From positions 34,824 through 98,823 of the forward strand of contig CAVUGE010000022.1 of the NCBI GenBank assembly GCA_963740945.1: a stretch of 64,000 nucleotides of DNA, written 5' to 3'. Positions 37,198 to 46,124 of the stretch are shown one piece after another. The DNA is from CAVQBP01 sp963740945. GTDB lineage: Bacteria; Bacteroidota; Ignavibacteria; Ignavibacteriales; Ignavibacteriaceae. The translations under genes were made by a program, and so were the position numbers. The notes below the pieces were generated by a model. That model was not told where the DNA came from. It was given only the letters and a program-made list of their open reading frames with translations, and searched no databases. The number at the start of each line of letters is the position of its first letter. Position 1 is the stretch's first letter.

Positions 37198-37869
37198 ATG
37201 AGATGGATTTTATTGATCAGTATAATATATCTATTGTCTCCATATAATCTGTCGAAGACTTCTACGGAAGAAAGGAAGGTATTTCTAAACTGCCGGGAGC
37301 AGTCTCTGCGTTCTGTAATTGATGACATTAGAATTCAAACGGGGGCGAATTTTATATATCAGGACAACCTGGTTAATAATATAAAAATTACTTGCATAAT
37401 TAAAGGTATTCCGGTTGAGGATGCGCTAAAAAAAATACTGGAAGGGCTGAATATTTCATATAAAAAATTTGGTGACAGTTTTCAAAACGGAAGTACATTT
37501 GTACTTTTTAATGAAAAAAAGCCCCTTAAGACGAGCTATAAAGCAATTATCGTTAATCAAAAAACTGCAGATACTGATACGGTAATTTCTTTCGAAAATC
37601 CAAAGCTAATTTCAAAAAGTACTCCTATTTATCCAGTAGAAGCGGCAAAAAATAATATTGAGGGGAAAGTAAAATTGAAGTTTCTTGTTAACAAAGAAGG
37701 GATTACATACAAAATCATTATCCAGGAATCATCCGGTTCTGAAATACTTGATTCTGCTGCGACAGATTATATAAATAATCTCAAGTTCATTCCTGCAAAA
37801 ACTAATGGCATACCACGAAGTGTCTGGATGTCTATGGTATTGAAATATATAGTTGTGGGGATGGAGTGA
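37198..37869 (+). CDS. STN-domain / TonB-C fusion protein
   Basis: I take ATG 37198 with AGGTG five bases before it; GTG at 37192 is an alternative. A hydrophobic N-terminus (WILLISIIYLL) leads to an STN (secretin/TonB N-terminal) domain at residues ~25-100 (QSLRSVIDDIRIQTGANFIYQ, then IPVEDALKKILEGLNISYKK). A TonB-C-like domain follows at ~145-223 (STPIYPVEAAKNNIEGKVKLKF, LDSAATDYINNLKFIPAKTNG). STN domains normally sit at the N-terminus of FecA-type transporters and hand the signal to FecR. Here the STN is fused to TonB-C with no beta-barrel. Confidence 0.8.
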   Translation: MRWILLISIIYLLSPYNLSKTSTEERKVFLNCREQSLRSVIDDIRIQTGANFIYQDNLVNNIKITCIIKGIPVEDALKKILEGLNISYKKFGDSFQNGSTFVLFNEKKPLKTSYKAIIVNQKTADTDTVISFENPKLISKSTPIYPVEAAKNNIEGKVKLKFLVNKEGITYKIIIQESSGSEILDSAATDYINNLKFIPAKTNGIPRSVWMSMVLKYIVVGME

Positions 37870-38174
37870 CGGAAAGATGGAGTATTGGAATAACAGTAAT
37901 GGATTCTTTCTTCATTAAATCTTAGAAAAGATCTCTTAGATGTAAAAATTCCAAAGGACAAAAAACAAATGGATGGATGATTGTATATCAAACTTTTACC
38001 GATGCCATCCTTTGAAGGGATGTTATTGGCGGCTGTCCTACTTTGGCCGGTACTTTGTTAAGAATATAATATTAATAACATTATTAATATTTCGTACACT
38101 CATTTATTTCACGTATATTACATATCATTATCTATTTAATAAACATTGCTGTGAATAACTAACCTGGAAATTAT
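37870..38174. other. Intergenic region before the SigA-type gene
   Basis: It includes GATGGATGATTG (~37973) and GGCGGCTGTCC (38027), words shared with other intergenic repeats. The promoter of the following sigma gene should be here. No gene is supported. Confidence 0.4.
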
Positions 38175-39035
38175 TTGAAAATCACAAAACAGTTCACAAC
38201 TCGAGACGGAAAGTCGCTTGAGCAATATTTTAGCGAAATTAGTAAAGTTGATTTGTTAACGCCGGAGGCGGAAATGGCGCTTGCAATAAAAATAAAAAAT
38301 GGTGATGAGGATGCAAGAGATAAATTGATAAAAGCTAATTTACGATTTGTTGTTTCGGTTGCAAAACAATACCAGAACCAGGGACTTTCACTTTTGGATT
38401 TAATAAATGAGGGGAACATGGGTTTAATAAGAGCCACGCAAAGTTTTGATGTTACACGCGGATTTAAATTCATTTCATATGCGGTATGGTGGATAAGACA
38501 AAGCGTTACTCAAGCCATAATAAATCAATCGAGAATAGTTCATTTACCATTAAATATCGTAGGGAATATTACGAAAATAAACAGGGCATCAAAAGATTTC
38601 GAGGATGAATATGACAGAAAACCTAATAACCAGGAGCTTGCAGCTGTTCTTGGTCTATCTGTTGATGCCGTAAATAATGCAATGAAGGTTTCCGGAGCTA
38701 ATTTTTCGATAGATGCCCCACTTAGAAATGATGATGGTTACAAAAAAAATACACTTGATATATTACCGGATGATAATCAACCTTCACCCGATGAAAATTT
38801 GACTAAAGAATCTCTATCAAAAGAGATTGAATATATGCTTTCTCTTCTCACAGATAGAGAAGCGAAAGTGCTAATGATGATCTTTGGGATTGGTGAAGAA
38901 AATAAATCAACTCTTGAGGAAATAGGGAAGAATTTTAATCTAACAAGAGAACGAATAAGACAAATCAAAGAAAAAGCTTTGAAAAAATTAAGAAACTCCA
39001 GGAAAGCCAATAAGTTATATATTTATCTGGGATAG
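38175..39035 (+). CDS. Primary-type sigma factor RpoD/SigA (Bacteroidota short form), TTG start
   Basis: A 286-aa protein with region 1.2 (SLEQYFSEIS), complete regions 2.1-2.4 (NLRFVVSVAKQYQNQGLSL, GFKFISYAVWWIRQSV), region 3 and region 4 (STLEEIGKNFNLTRERIRQIKEKAL). It lacks region 1.1, as is normal for this phylum. Relatives begin MRQLKITK; here the L codon TTG at 38175 is the only start in frame, because the codons before it read Pro-Gly-Asn-Tyr and then a stop. GGAAA lies about seven bases upstream. It is either the housekeeping sigma or a close paralogue. Confidence 0.9.
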   Translation: MKITKQFTTRDGKSLEQYFSEISKVDLLTPEAEMALAIKIKNGDEDARDKLIKANLRFVVSVAKQYQNQGLSLLDLINEGNMGLIRATQSFDVTRGFKFISYAVWWIRQSVTQAIINQSRIVHLPLNIVGNITKINRASKDFEDEYDRKPNNQELAAVLGLSVDAVNNAMKVSGANFSIDAPLRNDDGYKKNTLDILPDDNQPSPDENLTKESLSKEIEYMLSLLTDREAKVLMMIFGIGEENKSTLEEIGKNFNLTRERIRQIKEKALKKLRNSRKANKLYIYLG

Positions 39036-39079
39036 AGATCCTTAATTATTTTCCCTTTATTAATTTTATTAAAAAATTT

Positions 39080-39766
39080 TTAATTAGTTATTGAGATATC
39101 TTTAATCATTTTTTTTAGAGTCCTGGTAGAATATGAATAGTTTGCAACCTCCAGGCGGCTATGCAGAGCCAGTTTTTCCATTATATTATGAATATGACTT
39201 TTTATTGTAAAAGTTGAAACATGCAGTTTTTGCCCTATTTCTTTATTGCTAAAACCATCAGCAATTAGTCCAATAACTTCCTTTTCCCGTTTTGTCATAC
39301 GAACAGCTTCATTCAATTTGATTTTTCCACCTTTAAGTGCATGTTCTACAATTTTGGAAAAAAGTGAGCCGTTTTGATCAGGGGGCATTACATTTACACC
39401 TTTGGAAACTGTACGGATTGTTGAAAGAAAATCTTCAAGTGAAGCATCTTTAAGAATAAAACCCGAAGCGCCAGCGTTGATAAATAAACTTATATCTCCG
39501 GGTACAGGAGCAAGATCCATTACAATTATTTTTGCTCCCGGAAAATCTTTTTTTACAACCTCAACTATATTCAAGCTATTCTGATTCCGCAATCCTAAGT
39601 CTAAAAGGATTATATTTGGTTTTAGCTGCTGAATTTTTATGACCGTATTTCCATTATTTCCCGAAGCTGCAATAATTTTGAAATCTTTCTGATTTTTAAG
39701 CATTGCAATAATACCATCGCGCAGCAGCCGGTTATCTTCTATTATTAACAACCTAATTTTTTTCAT
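39080..39766 (-). CDS. NarL/LuxR-type response regulator, atypical receiver (copy A)
   Basis: The start is taken at ATG 39764-39766 (MKKIRLLIIEDN), giving 229 aa. The receiver keeps the acidic pair (EDN), the phospho-acceptor Asp in ILLDLGL and the Lys in GFILKDAS. The conserved Thr/Ser after strand 4 is Asp (IIVMDLAP). The C-terminal LuxR HTH is complete (MTKREKEVIGLIADGFSNKEIGQKL). It is 60% or so similar by eye to the regulator at 41583. It lies downstream of the radical SAM gene on the same strand. No cognate kinase is adjacent. Confidence 0.92.
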   Translation of the reverse strand: MKKIRLLIIEDNRLLRDGIIAMLKNQKDFKIIAASGNNGNTVIKIQQLKPNIILLDLGLRNQNSLNIVEVVKKDFPGAKIIVMDLAPVPGDISLFINAGASGFILKDASLEDFLSTIRTVSKGVNVMPPDQNGSLFSKIVEHALKGGKIKLNEAVRMTKREKEVIGLIADGFSNKEIGQKLHVSTFTIKSHIHNIMEKLALHSRLEVANYSYSTRTLKKMIKDISITN

Positions 39767-39830
39767 AATAAAATTATAATAATTGATAAAAGGTAGTATT
39801 AATTTCATCAGTCATCATAAACTTCCTTAA

Positions 39831-41309
39831 TTATACATGACTTGAGATTTTTCTGAAATGAAATCCATAAATAGAAAATAAAATAGCGAGAGAAAAAAGC
39901 TTCGGCTTTACGCATAAAGACCAGAAAAAAAGTTTCCAATAATAAAATCTTTCTTGTCCGATTATACCTAACTTGAAAATCGATTTAAATAATGCCTGTA
40001 TATAATGAATATTAATATGAAATACTTTTTTCTTTTTAGGATCGAAATCTTTTAGAAAATGTATGACACGTTCGTAATAATATTTGGGGGAATAGATTGT
40101 ATTCAGAATTTTTTTATATCCATCCAGCAGCAATTCGGTATTCATTTTTGGAATAAAATTAATTGAAAAATCAGTATTACTGCCGGTAAAATTAGAAACC
40201 AGCCTTTTTTCTCCCTCCATACGTATATGGAGACGTGTTCCTTTAGGTGCATTAAGAAGTCCTACCATCGCGGTAACAATCCCGCTTTTCTGAATAAAAT
40301 CCGTAAGGTTGTCAAATATCGAAGGAGGATCATTATCAAATCCAACGATGAATCCGCCTTGAACTTCCAGACTTGATTTTTGGATCTTCTTAATACTGGT
40401 AATTAGATCACGATGTGTGTTTTGGGTTTTATTGCATTCAATCAGGCTTTCTTCATTGGGGGATTCGATACCAATGAATACAGCCTCAAAACCGGCTTTA
40501 ACCATCAACTGCATAAGCTCTTCATCATCTGCAAGGTTGATTGAAGCCTCAGTATTCAGATAAAAGGGGTTTTTTCTTTTTTCCATCCATTCAATTATTG
40601 CAGGGAGAATTTCTTTTTTTAGCTTTGATTTATTACCTATAAAATTATCATCGACGAAAAATACAGGACCTTTCCAGCCTGTAAAGTATAACTGCTCCAA
40701 CTCAGCAATTACCTGATCTTTGGTTTTGGTACGGGGCCTTCTTCCATAAAGCACTGTTATATCGCAGAATTCACAGTCATAAGGGCATCCCCTTGAATAC
40801 TGAAGATTCATTGAAGAATAATTATTTATCGAAATAAGTTCCCATAAAGGTAGGGGGGTGGCAGAAATATCAGCCCATTGATCAGTAGTGTATATATGTT
40901 TGGGTTCTCCTCTATTCAAATCATTAATAAAGAGGGGAAGAGTTATCTCTGCTTCTTTAAGCACAAGATGATCAACATCGTTATAATTCTCATAGCAGCT
41001 GGTAAAATGAGGACCTCCCGCTACAATTTTTACGTTAAATTTTTTGCATCTTCTAATTACTTCTTCTGCCGATTGACTTTGAACTGACATGGCACTTATG
41101 AAAACAAAATCAGACCATAATATGTCTTCATCTTTCAATACACAGGTATTCATATCAACAAGCTTCTTATTATAATTGGAAGGAAGTAAAGCTGCAATTG
41201 TTAATAATCCTAAAGGAGGAAAACTTGCCTTCTTTGAAACAAATTTAAGTGCATGCTTAAAGCTCCAGAATGTATCTGGATACTCGGGATATACTAAAAG
41301 GATATTCAT
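39831..41309 (-). CDS. B12-binding radical SAM protein with DUF4070 domain
   Basis: A 492-aa protein. An N-terminal cobalamin-binding-type fold covers ~1-140. The radical SAM cluster motif CPYDCEFC (Cx3Cx2C) lies near residue 174, followed by DITVLYGRRPRTKT, FFVDDNFIGNK and FIGIESPNEESL. DUF4070-type sequence covers ~330-470 (APKGTRLHIRMEGEKRL, GYKKILNTIYSPKYYYERV). This layout matches HpnP-like B12-dependent methylases and their relatives; a C-methylation of a lipid or other hydrophobic substrate is plausible but not proven. It is flanked by two paralogous response regulators. Confidence 0.88.
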   Translation of the reverse strand: MNILLVYPEYPDTFWSFKHALKFVSKKASFPPLGLLTIAALLPSNYNKKLVDMNTCVLKDEDILWSDFVFISAMSVQSQSAEEVIRRCKKFNVKIVAGGPHFTSCYENYNDVDHLVLKEAEITLPLFINDLNRGEPKHIYTTDQWADISATPLPLWELISINNYSSMNLQYSRGCPYDCEFCDITVLYGRRPRTKTKDQVIAELEQLYFTGWKGPVFFVDDNFIGNKSKLKKEILPAIIEWMEKRKNPFYLNTEASINLADDEELMQLMVKAGFEAVFIGIESPNEESLIECNKTQNTHRDLITSIKKIQKSSLEVQGGFIVGFDNDPPSIFDNLTDFIQKSGIVTAMVGLLNAPKGTRLHIRMEGEKRLVSNFTGSNTDFSINFIPKMNTELLLDGYKKILNTIYSPKYYYERVIHFLKDFDPKKKKVFHINIHYIQALFKSIFKLGIIGQERFYYWKLFFWSLCVKPKLFSLAILFSIYGFHFRKISSHV

Positions 41310-41582
41310 TTTATCTCAGTTTAAGTTATTAAATATTTTCTATACAGCATTACGTTCGGCCAATGTAAAAAATGGCTAAGATATCACTCCATAATAAATT
41401 GGTTTCAATGTATGCAAAATATGCTCAATTAAAAATGACTCTTATGAACGAAAAATGGATTAATCCCTTTGACTGATAAAAATGAGATAAAAGAATCTCT
41501 AAGAAGGAGATGCGCATTGATAGGATCACCATTATGAGGGGAAGAGTATGTTTAAAGAAATCTATTTATATGTTGGAGAAAA

Positions 41583-42284
41583 TTAATCTTCTTTATTTTC
41601 GATTAATGATATGGAACTTAGGGCAGCGTTATAACTATCGGAAGTATGAGCATATTTTGCAATCTGAACTCTAGTATGCAGTGCAAGTTTTTCTAAAATG
41701 TTGTGAATGTGACTTTTCACAGTATAAGTAGAGAGGTGGAGTTTTTGAGCAATTTCCTTATTAGTAAAACCATCAGCTACCAGATCAATTACCTGACGTT
41801 CTCTTTTCGTCATTTTTACCGATCCGATTATTTTTGAAGGACTTGATTCGGTTACCGCTTTATCGACAATTTGCGAAAACAATGATTCTGTTAATCTTGG
41901 GGGTAATACTTTAGTTCCGCCGGCGACTTCTCTAATTGTTCTAAGAAAATCTTCAACTGTGGCATCCTTAAGAATAAACCCTGAAACACCTGCCTGAACA
42001 AATACCAATACATCTTCCTGCAGGGGTACAAGATTCATCACTATAACTTTTATTTTTTGAAAATACTTTTTTAATACCTTTACCAGGTGAAGGCTATTTT
42101 GATTTCGTAAACCTAAATCAAAAAGCACTATATTCGGCTGGGATTTACGAATAAATTGGAGGGCTTTTGTACAATCCCCAAAAACAGCCTTTCCCTTTAG
42201 ATCATTTTGTTCTGCGATCATTGCTAATAAACCTTCACGTAAAAGGCGGTTATCTTCAATAACTAATATTGAGATCTTTTTCAT
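41583..42284 (-). CDS. NarL/LuxR-type response regulator, atypical receiver (copy B)
   Basis: The start is taken at ATG 42282-42284 (MKKISILVIEDN), giving 233 aa. It is a paralogue of the regulator at 39080: the same LLREGLLAMI, VLFDLGLRNQNSL (acceptor Asp) and GFILKDATVEDFL. The Thr/Ser switch position is Asn (VIVMNLVP). The LuxR HTH reads MTKRERQVIDLVADGFTNKEIAQKL. It is first of three minus-strand genes but separated by 273 bp from the radical SAM gene. Target genes are not evident. Confidence 0.92.
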   Translation of the reverse strand: MKKISILVIEDNRLLREGLLAMIAEQNDLKGKAVFGDCTKALQFIRKSQPNIVLFDLGLRNQNSLHLVKVLKKYFQKIKVIVMNLVPLQEDVLVFVQAGVSGFILKDATVEDFLRTIREVAGGTKVLPPRLTESLFSQIVDKAVTESSPSKIIGSVKMTKRERQVIDLVADGFTNKEIAQKLHLSTYTVKSHIHNILEKLALHTRVQIAKYAHTSDSYNAALSSISLIENKED

Positions 42285-42677
42285 TTTATTGGTTTGAGCC
42301 CCATAAATTGCACTACTCATTCATTCATGCAGTTTATTACTCGATACAAATCTTATGTTGTAAATTAATTGATTAAAGTTTCTTTCGCAATAATAATACT
42401 GTAGTTCTTTAGGTTTAATTTACTATTTAAGCTATAAAGCAGAGTAATTCTCTTGATATGTATTTATTTTTGACTCCAGGCTCAATAAATGTTATTCAAA
42501 GTATTAATCCTCTTTTCATCCTTTTGAATGATAGGATTGCTTTTCAAATCTTATTACTTTAAGCTACATATAATAGTGTTAAAGTTGTTACACAAAATTT
42601 TTGTCGGCTTAAGCATATATGCATGCGAAATATTCAAAAAAATATAATAGTATTTGAATAAATATAGAAAGGAAAAT
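42285..42677. other. Divergent intergenic region
   Basis: It separates the response regulator and rubrerythrin genes and should hold both promoters. It is AT-rich, with no gene or strong hairpin. GAAAGGAAA at 42667-42675 is the rubrerythrin ribosome site. Confidence 0.4.
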
Positions 42678-43175
42678 ATGTCGAAAACAGAAGAAAATCT
42701 TAAAGTTGCATTTGCTAGTGAAAGTCAGGCAAATCAAAAATACCGCGCATTTGCTAAAAAAGCGTTGAAGGATGGTTATCCAAATATAGCCCGCTTATTT
42801 AGGCTGACTTCCAAAGTTGAAAGAATTCACGCACAGCGGAATCTAAATGCTTTAAATGGAATAGGGACTACAAGAGAAAATTTAAATACAGCTATTACAC
42901 GTGAAAGAAATGAAAACAAAACGATATATACTTCAATGCTGGAACAGGCTGTATCTGATAATCACAAAGCAAAATTAACAATTGAAAAAAACATCAAAAG
43001 TAAAGAAGCTCATTCAAAGCTATATTTATCAGCCTTAGTAGCCATTAACGACGGCAGGGATTTAATCAACAACGAATTATATCTGTGTCCATTTTGCGGT
43101 AATGTTTTGTCGGAAAGCCCAGATAAAAAATGTTCAATATGTAGTGCTCCGGCAGATAAGTTTATTAAAGTTTAA
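42678..43175 (+). CDS. Rubrerythrin
   Basis: A 165-aa protein from ATG 42678; the frame begins 24 bp earlier without a ribosome site. The diiron ligands are present by alignment: Glu in ASESQANQKY, ERIH, RERNE (two Glu), and KEAH. A C-terminal rubredoxin-type knuckle pair (LCPFCGN and CSICSAP) holds one iron. Rubrerythrins reduce hydrogen peroxide in anaerobes and microaerophiles, which fits the radical SAM and activase genes nearby. A STAS-like gene follows after 45 bp. Confidence 0.93.
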   Translation: MSKTEENLKVAFASESQANQKYRAFAKKALKDGYPNIARLFRLTSKVERIHAQRNLNALNGIGTTRENLNTAITRERNENKTIYTSMLEQAVSDNHKAKLTIEKNIKSKEAHSKLYLSALVAINDGRDLINNELYLCPFCGNVLSESPDKKCSICSAPADKFIKV

Positions 43176-43220
43176 TCTAAAATTTGCATCTTAAAACAGA
43201 GGGGATTAAAAAGGATTTTA

Positions 43221-43595
43221 ATGGGATATGTAATTAAGTATAAAGATGACAAAAATTTTATCTTTATAACAGTAAAAGGGAAATTAAATTTTAAGATGGC
43301 GGAACAATATTCGATTGAAGCAATAAAGCTGGCACGCAGAAATAATTGTCATAAGTTTTTAATCAACCATGAAGAAACTAAACAGGAAAAAGCGGGGATT
43401 TATAAACTGCATACCGACGGTGCGGCATTGGAAAAATTTGGATTTAAGAACTCGGATATAATTGGAATTGTCATTTCAAGTATAAAGGAGGACCGGCTAT
43501 TTTCCGAGAGAATTGAACACAACGCTAAATGGTGCAATTTTAAATATTTTAGCAATGTTGAAGATGCTCTGCAGTGGATTGAATCGGATAGTTGA
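43221..43595 (+). CDS. STAS/SpoIIAA-like protein
   Basis: A 124-aa leaderless protein with an alternating strand-helix pattern (FIFITVKGKLNFKMAEQY, CHKFLINHEETKQEKAGIY, IIGIVISSIKEDRLFSERIEH, YFSNVEDALQWIES), fitting the SpoIIAA-like/STAS superfamily. Such proteins bind partners in stress or membrane association. It probably shares a transcript with rubrerythrin and ends 3 bp before the convergent HAD gene's stop. Confidence 0.6.
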   Translation: MGYVIKYKDDKNFIFITVKGKLNFKMAEQYSIEAIKLARRNNCHKFLINHEETKQEKAGIYKLHTDGAALEKFGFKNSDIIGIVISSIKEDRLFSERIEHNAKWCNFKYFSNVEDALQWIESDS

Positions 43596-43597
43596 CA

Positions 43598-44245
43598 TTA
43601 AATAACATCTTTTAATTCCAATAGATTAGAAATTATAAAATTCGGTTTTAGTTTTTCTAAGTTCTCTTTAGTTCCATATCCATAAGTAGCAGCACAAGTC
43701 AAAGCATGAGCATTTTTTCCACACAAAATGTCCAGTTTGGTATCACCTACCAGGAGAGTTTCCGGGGGTTTAACGTTTAATGCATTGCATATAAACAGCA
43801 ATGGTTCCGGTGAAGGTTTATATTCAATTCCATCGCGGCGCCCCATAATAAAGTTAAAATATTCTTGAAGATTAAAATGTTTAATAATTTTCACGGCTTG
43901 ATCCTGATTTTTTGTTGTCAATAAGGAGATGCAGATATTTTTATTCCGCAGGTATTGCAGGACATCAACTACACCAGGATAAAATTCCGAATCATCGATA
44001 AAATCAAAATAGCATCCTTTATAAATTTCAATAAATTGATTCATATCCTTGACAACAATTTTCAGGTTTTCAAAAATATTTATAAAATGGTACCCAATCA
44101 TTTTATTGAATTCTTTCTCTTTAATAATTGCTTTTATATTTAAAACATTCAAGGCTTTCAATGTTGTTTTATAAATGGTAGTGCATGAATCGATTAAAGT
44201 TCCATCAAGATCAAATGAAATATGTTTAATTTTATTTTTTGTCAT
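43598..44245 (-). CDS. HAD hydrolase (phosphoglycolate phosphatase/Gph-like)
   Basis: A 215-aa class I HAD: motif I is SFDLDGTLIDS, motif II is SLLTTKNQ, motif III Lys is in GIEYKPSPEP, and motif IV is VGDTKLDILCGKNA. A helical cap lies between. These enzymes remove phosphate from small metabolites such as 2-phosphoglycolate or pyrophosphate; the substrate cannot be fixed from sequence. It is convergent with the STAS-like gene. Confidence 0.92.
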   Translation of the reverse strand: MTKNKIKHISFDLDGTLIDSCTTIYKTTLKALNVLNIKAIIKEKEFNKMIGYHFINIFENLKIVVKDMNQFIEIYKGCYFDFIDDSEFYPGVVDVLQYLRNKNICISLLTTKNQDQAVKIIKHFNLQEYFNFIMGRRDGIEYKPSPEPLLFICNALNVKPPETLLVGDTKLDILCGKNAHALTCAATYGYGTKENLEKLKPNFIISNLLELKDVI

Positions 44246-44495
44246 ATTTTAATGAGTGATTTGAAAAATCCCGGTTTATTTTTTATTTGAAAGGTAAGGA
44301 TTATATTTCAGACGCACAAAGATAGGTATGAGAAAAAAACCACAGAGTTAGCAAAGAAGACGCAGAGGAAATGGAGTTAAAAGCAGCTAAAGATATGCGG
44401 CTTAAGTTCCGGAGAGTTTCAAAATATATCTCAGATACGCTTCACATACGCTCTAAATAAACCTAAGACTCAAGTTACACAATATCCAGCACTTG

Positions 44496-44592
44496 AAAGA
44501 TGACATCTTTACTTTTTATTAATTAGGCTTTATCAGTACTCACATTATATAAATAATTGAACCTGTTTTTTCTTATTAAAGATGTCATCTTT
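44496..44592. repeat. 97-bp palindrome-ended element, copy 5
   Basis: The ends are AAAGATGACATCTTT (44496-44510) and AAAGATGTCATCTTT (44578-44592); the interior is the most divergent of the five copies. It lies in the divergent gap between the HAD and YpdA genes. Upstream at 44338-44365 is a CCACAGAGTTAGCAAAGAAG word of a common intergenic type. Confidence 0.88.
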
Positions 44593-44704
44593 GTCTCAGG
44601 TAAAAGAGAGAGTTTAGGTTCTAAAACACATTTTGAAATCTCTTTTTATTATATAAATATTTAAATTTGTGTATAACTGTTTAATTAAAAATGCCGAATA
44701 AAAT

Positions 44705-45691
44705 ATGAATGATAAATATGACATTATTATAATTGGTGCAGGACCGATTGGATTGGCTTCAGGAATTGAGGCTGTTAAAAGGAATCTTTCTCATTTAATC
44801 ATTGAAAAAGGATGTCTGGTAAATTCTATTTTTCACTATCCAAGCAACATGACTTTTTTTTCAACTTCCGAAAGATTGGAAATTGGTGATGTCCCTTTTG
44901 TGTCGCATGGAGATAAACCTACAAGGCGCGAAGCTCTTGAATATTATAGAAGGGTTAAAAGTTCATGGAAGCTTAATGTTAATACCTATGAGAAAGTAAT
45001 AAATATTCATGGGGAGCAAGGAGATTATGTTATTACAACTGATAAGAATAAATATTGTTGTAAATATCTTATAATTGCCACAGGTTTCTACGATTTCCCG
45101 AACCTTCTGAATATTCCCGGCGAAGATTTACCTAAAGTAAAGCACTATTTTAATGAAGCTCATCCATATGCATATTTAAAAATAGTTGTTGTCGGCGCTG
45201 CTAATTCTGCTGTTGATGTTGCACTGGAAACTTACAGGAGAGGTTCGGAAGTAACCATGGTAATCAGGGAACCCGAGATCAAAGAGAGTGTAAAGTATTG
45301 GGTTAGACCGGATATTATTAACCGGATTAAGGAAGGTTCGATAAAAGCTTATTTTAACTCCAATCTGGTCAGTATAAAAAATAATGAAGTTGATATACAA
45401 ACCCCAGATGAGTTAATTAGAATTCCAAATGATTTTGTGTTCGCTATGACTGGTTACCATTCCGATTTTGATTTTCTTGAAAGGATAGGGATAGAAATAT
45501 CGCCCAATGGAAATATACCATGTTTTAATCCGGATACTTTTGAGACAAATAAAGTTGGAATTTTTTTAGCAGGAGTGGTATGCGGAGGAATGGATACAGG
45601 CAGGCTATTCATTGAAAATTCGCGTTATCATGCGGTTAATATATATAATTCAATAGAAGAAAAACAAAGATTATTTTTGCAGAAGAATTAA
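44705..45691 (+). CDS. ypdA: YpdA-type bacillithiol disulfide reductase (FAD/NADPH oxidoreductase)
   Basis: A 328-aa flavoprotein: FAD motif IIIGAGPIGLASG at the N-terminus, NADPH motif VVVGAANSAVDVALE near residue 160, and the family segment NSIFHYPSNMTFFSTSERLEIGD read in parts. No redox CxxC is seen, which separates it from thioredoxin reductase and fits YpdA. The enzyme reduces oxidised bacillithiol or a related thiol in the cytoplasm, consistent with the DinB/thiol-type and peroxide-defence genes in the window. It is monocistronic, with a tRNA gene on the opposite strand just after. Confidence 0.88.
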   Translation: MNDKYDIIIIGAGPIGLASGIEAVKRNLSHLIIEKGCLVNSIFHYPSNMTFFSTSERLEIGDVPFVSHGDKPTRREALEYYRRVKSSWKLNVNTYEKVINIHGEQGDYVITTDKNKYCCKYLIIATGFYDFPNLLNIPGEDLPKVKHYFNEAHPYAYLKIVVVGAANSAVDVALETYRRGSEVTMVIREPEIKESVKYWVRPDIINRIKEGSIKAYFNSNLVSIKNNEVDIQTPDELIRIPNDFVFAMTGYHSDFDFLERIGIEISPNGNIPCFNPDTFETNKVGIFLAGVVCGGMDTGRLFIENSRYHAVNIYNSIEEKQRLFLQKN

Positions 45692-45720
45692 CGCGCTACC
45701 GAAGCTTTAGCGTAGGTTAG

Positions 45721-45807
45721 CGGAGAGACAGGGATTCGAACCCTGGGTGATACAAGTACCACACTGGTTTTCGAGACCAGCCTATTCAACCACTCTAGCA
45801 TCTCTCC
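45721..45807 (-). tRNA. tRNA-Ser (CGA)
   Basis: On the minus strand the acceptor GGAGAGA (from 45807) pairs with TCTCTCC, with discriminator G at 45721. The anticodon stem-loop CTGGT-CTCGAAA-ACCAG gives CGA. A long variable arm (GTGGTACTTGTATCAC) and the T-loop GGTTCGAATCC are present, as expected for a class II serine tRNA. CCA is not encoded. Confidence 0.95.
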
Positions 45808-46124
45808 ATAAATAAAGTCGTTCACTATATTATTTATTTTTAGTATTCTTGTAATATCCATCAAATTAGTGACACAAAGAACAAATCAATCATTAATTAT
45901 TGATTTTTCTTGAACAAAACTAAATAAAGAGATAACTTAAGTCAAAGTTTCAATGCCCATATAATTTTGCTTCCGCATTAAGATTTTCAGGTAAGAATAT
46001 CATTTTTTTAGTCCCCCTCCAAATACTGTTTAGGCTATAAGATTATAACGGGGTATGAGAAATATATTGAAGAAAGAAATGCGTCATCTTTTTTCATGTT
46101 TATAATTTAATTCAAATCATTTAA
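45808..46124. other. Intergenic region before the hybrid sensor gene
   Basis: AT-rich, no gene seen. It holds the promoters of the tRNA (minus) and the hybrid sensor (plus). No strong hairpin was found. Confidence 0.35.

Noticed and set aside
42654..42677. Eight extra N-terminal codons of rubrerythrin
   Set aside because: The ribosome site GAAAGGAAA lies within them and serves ATG 42678, where the family start MSKTEENL begins.
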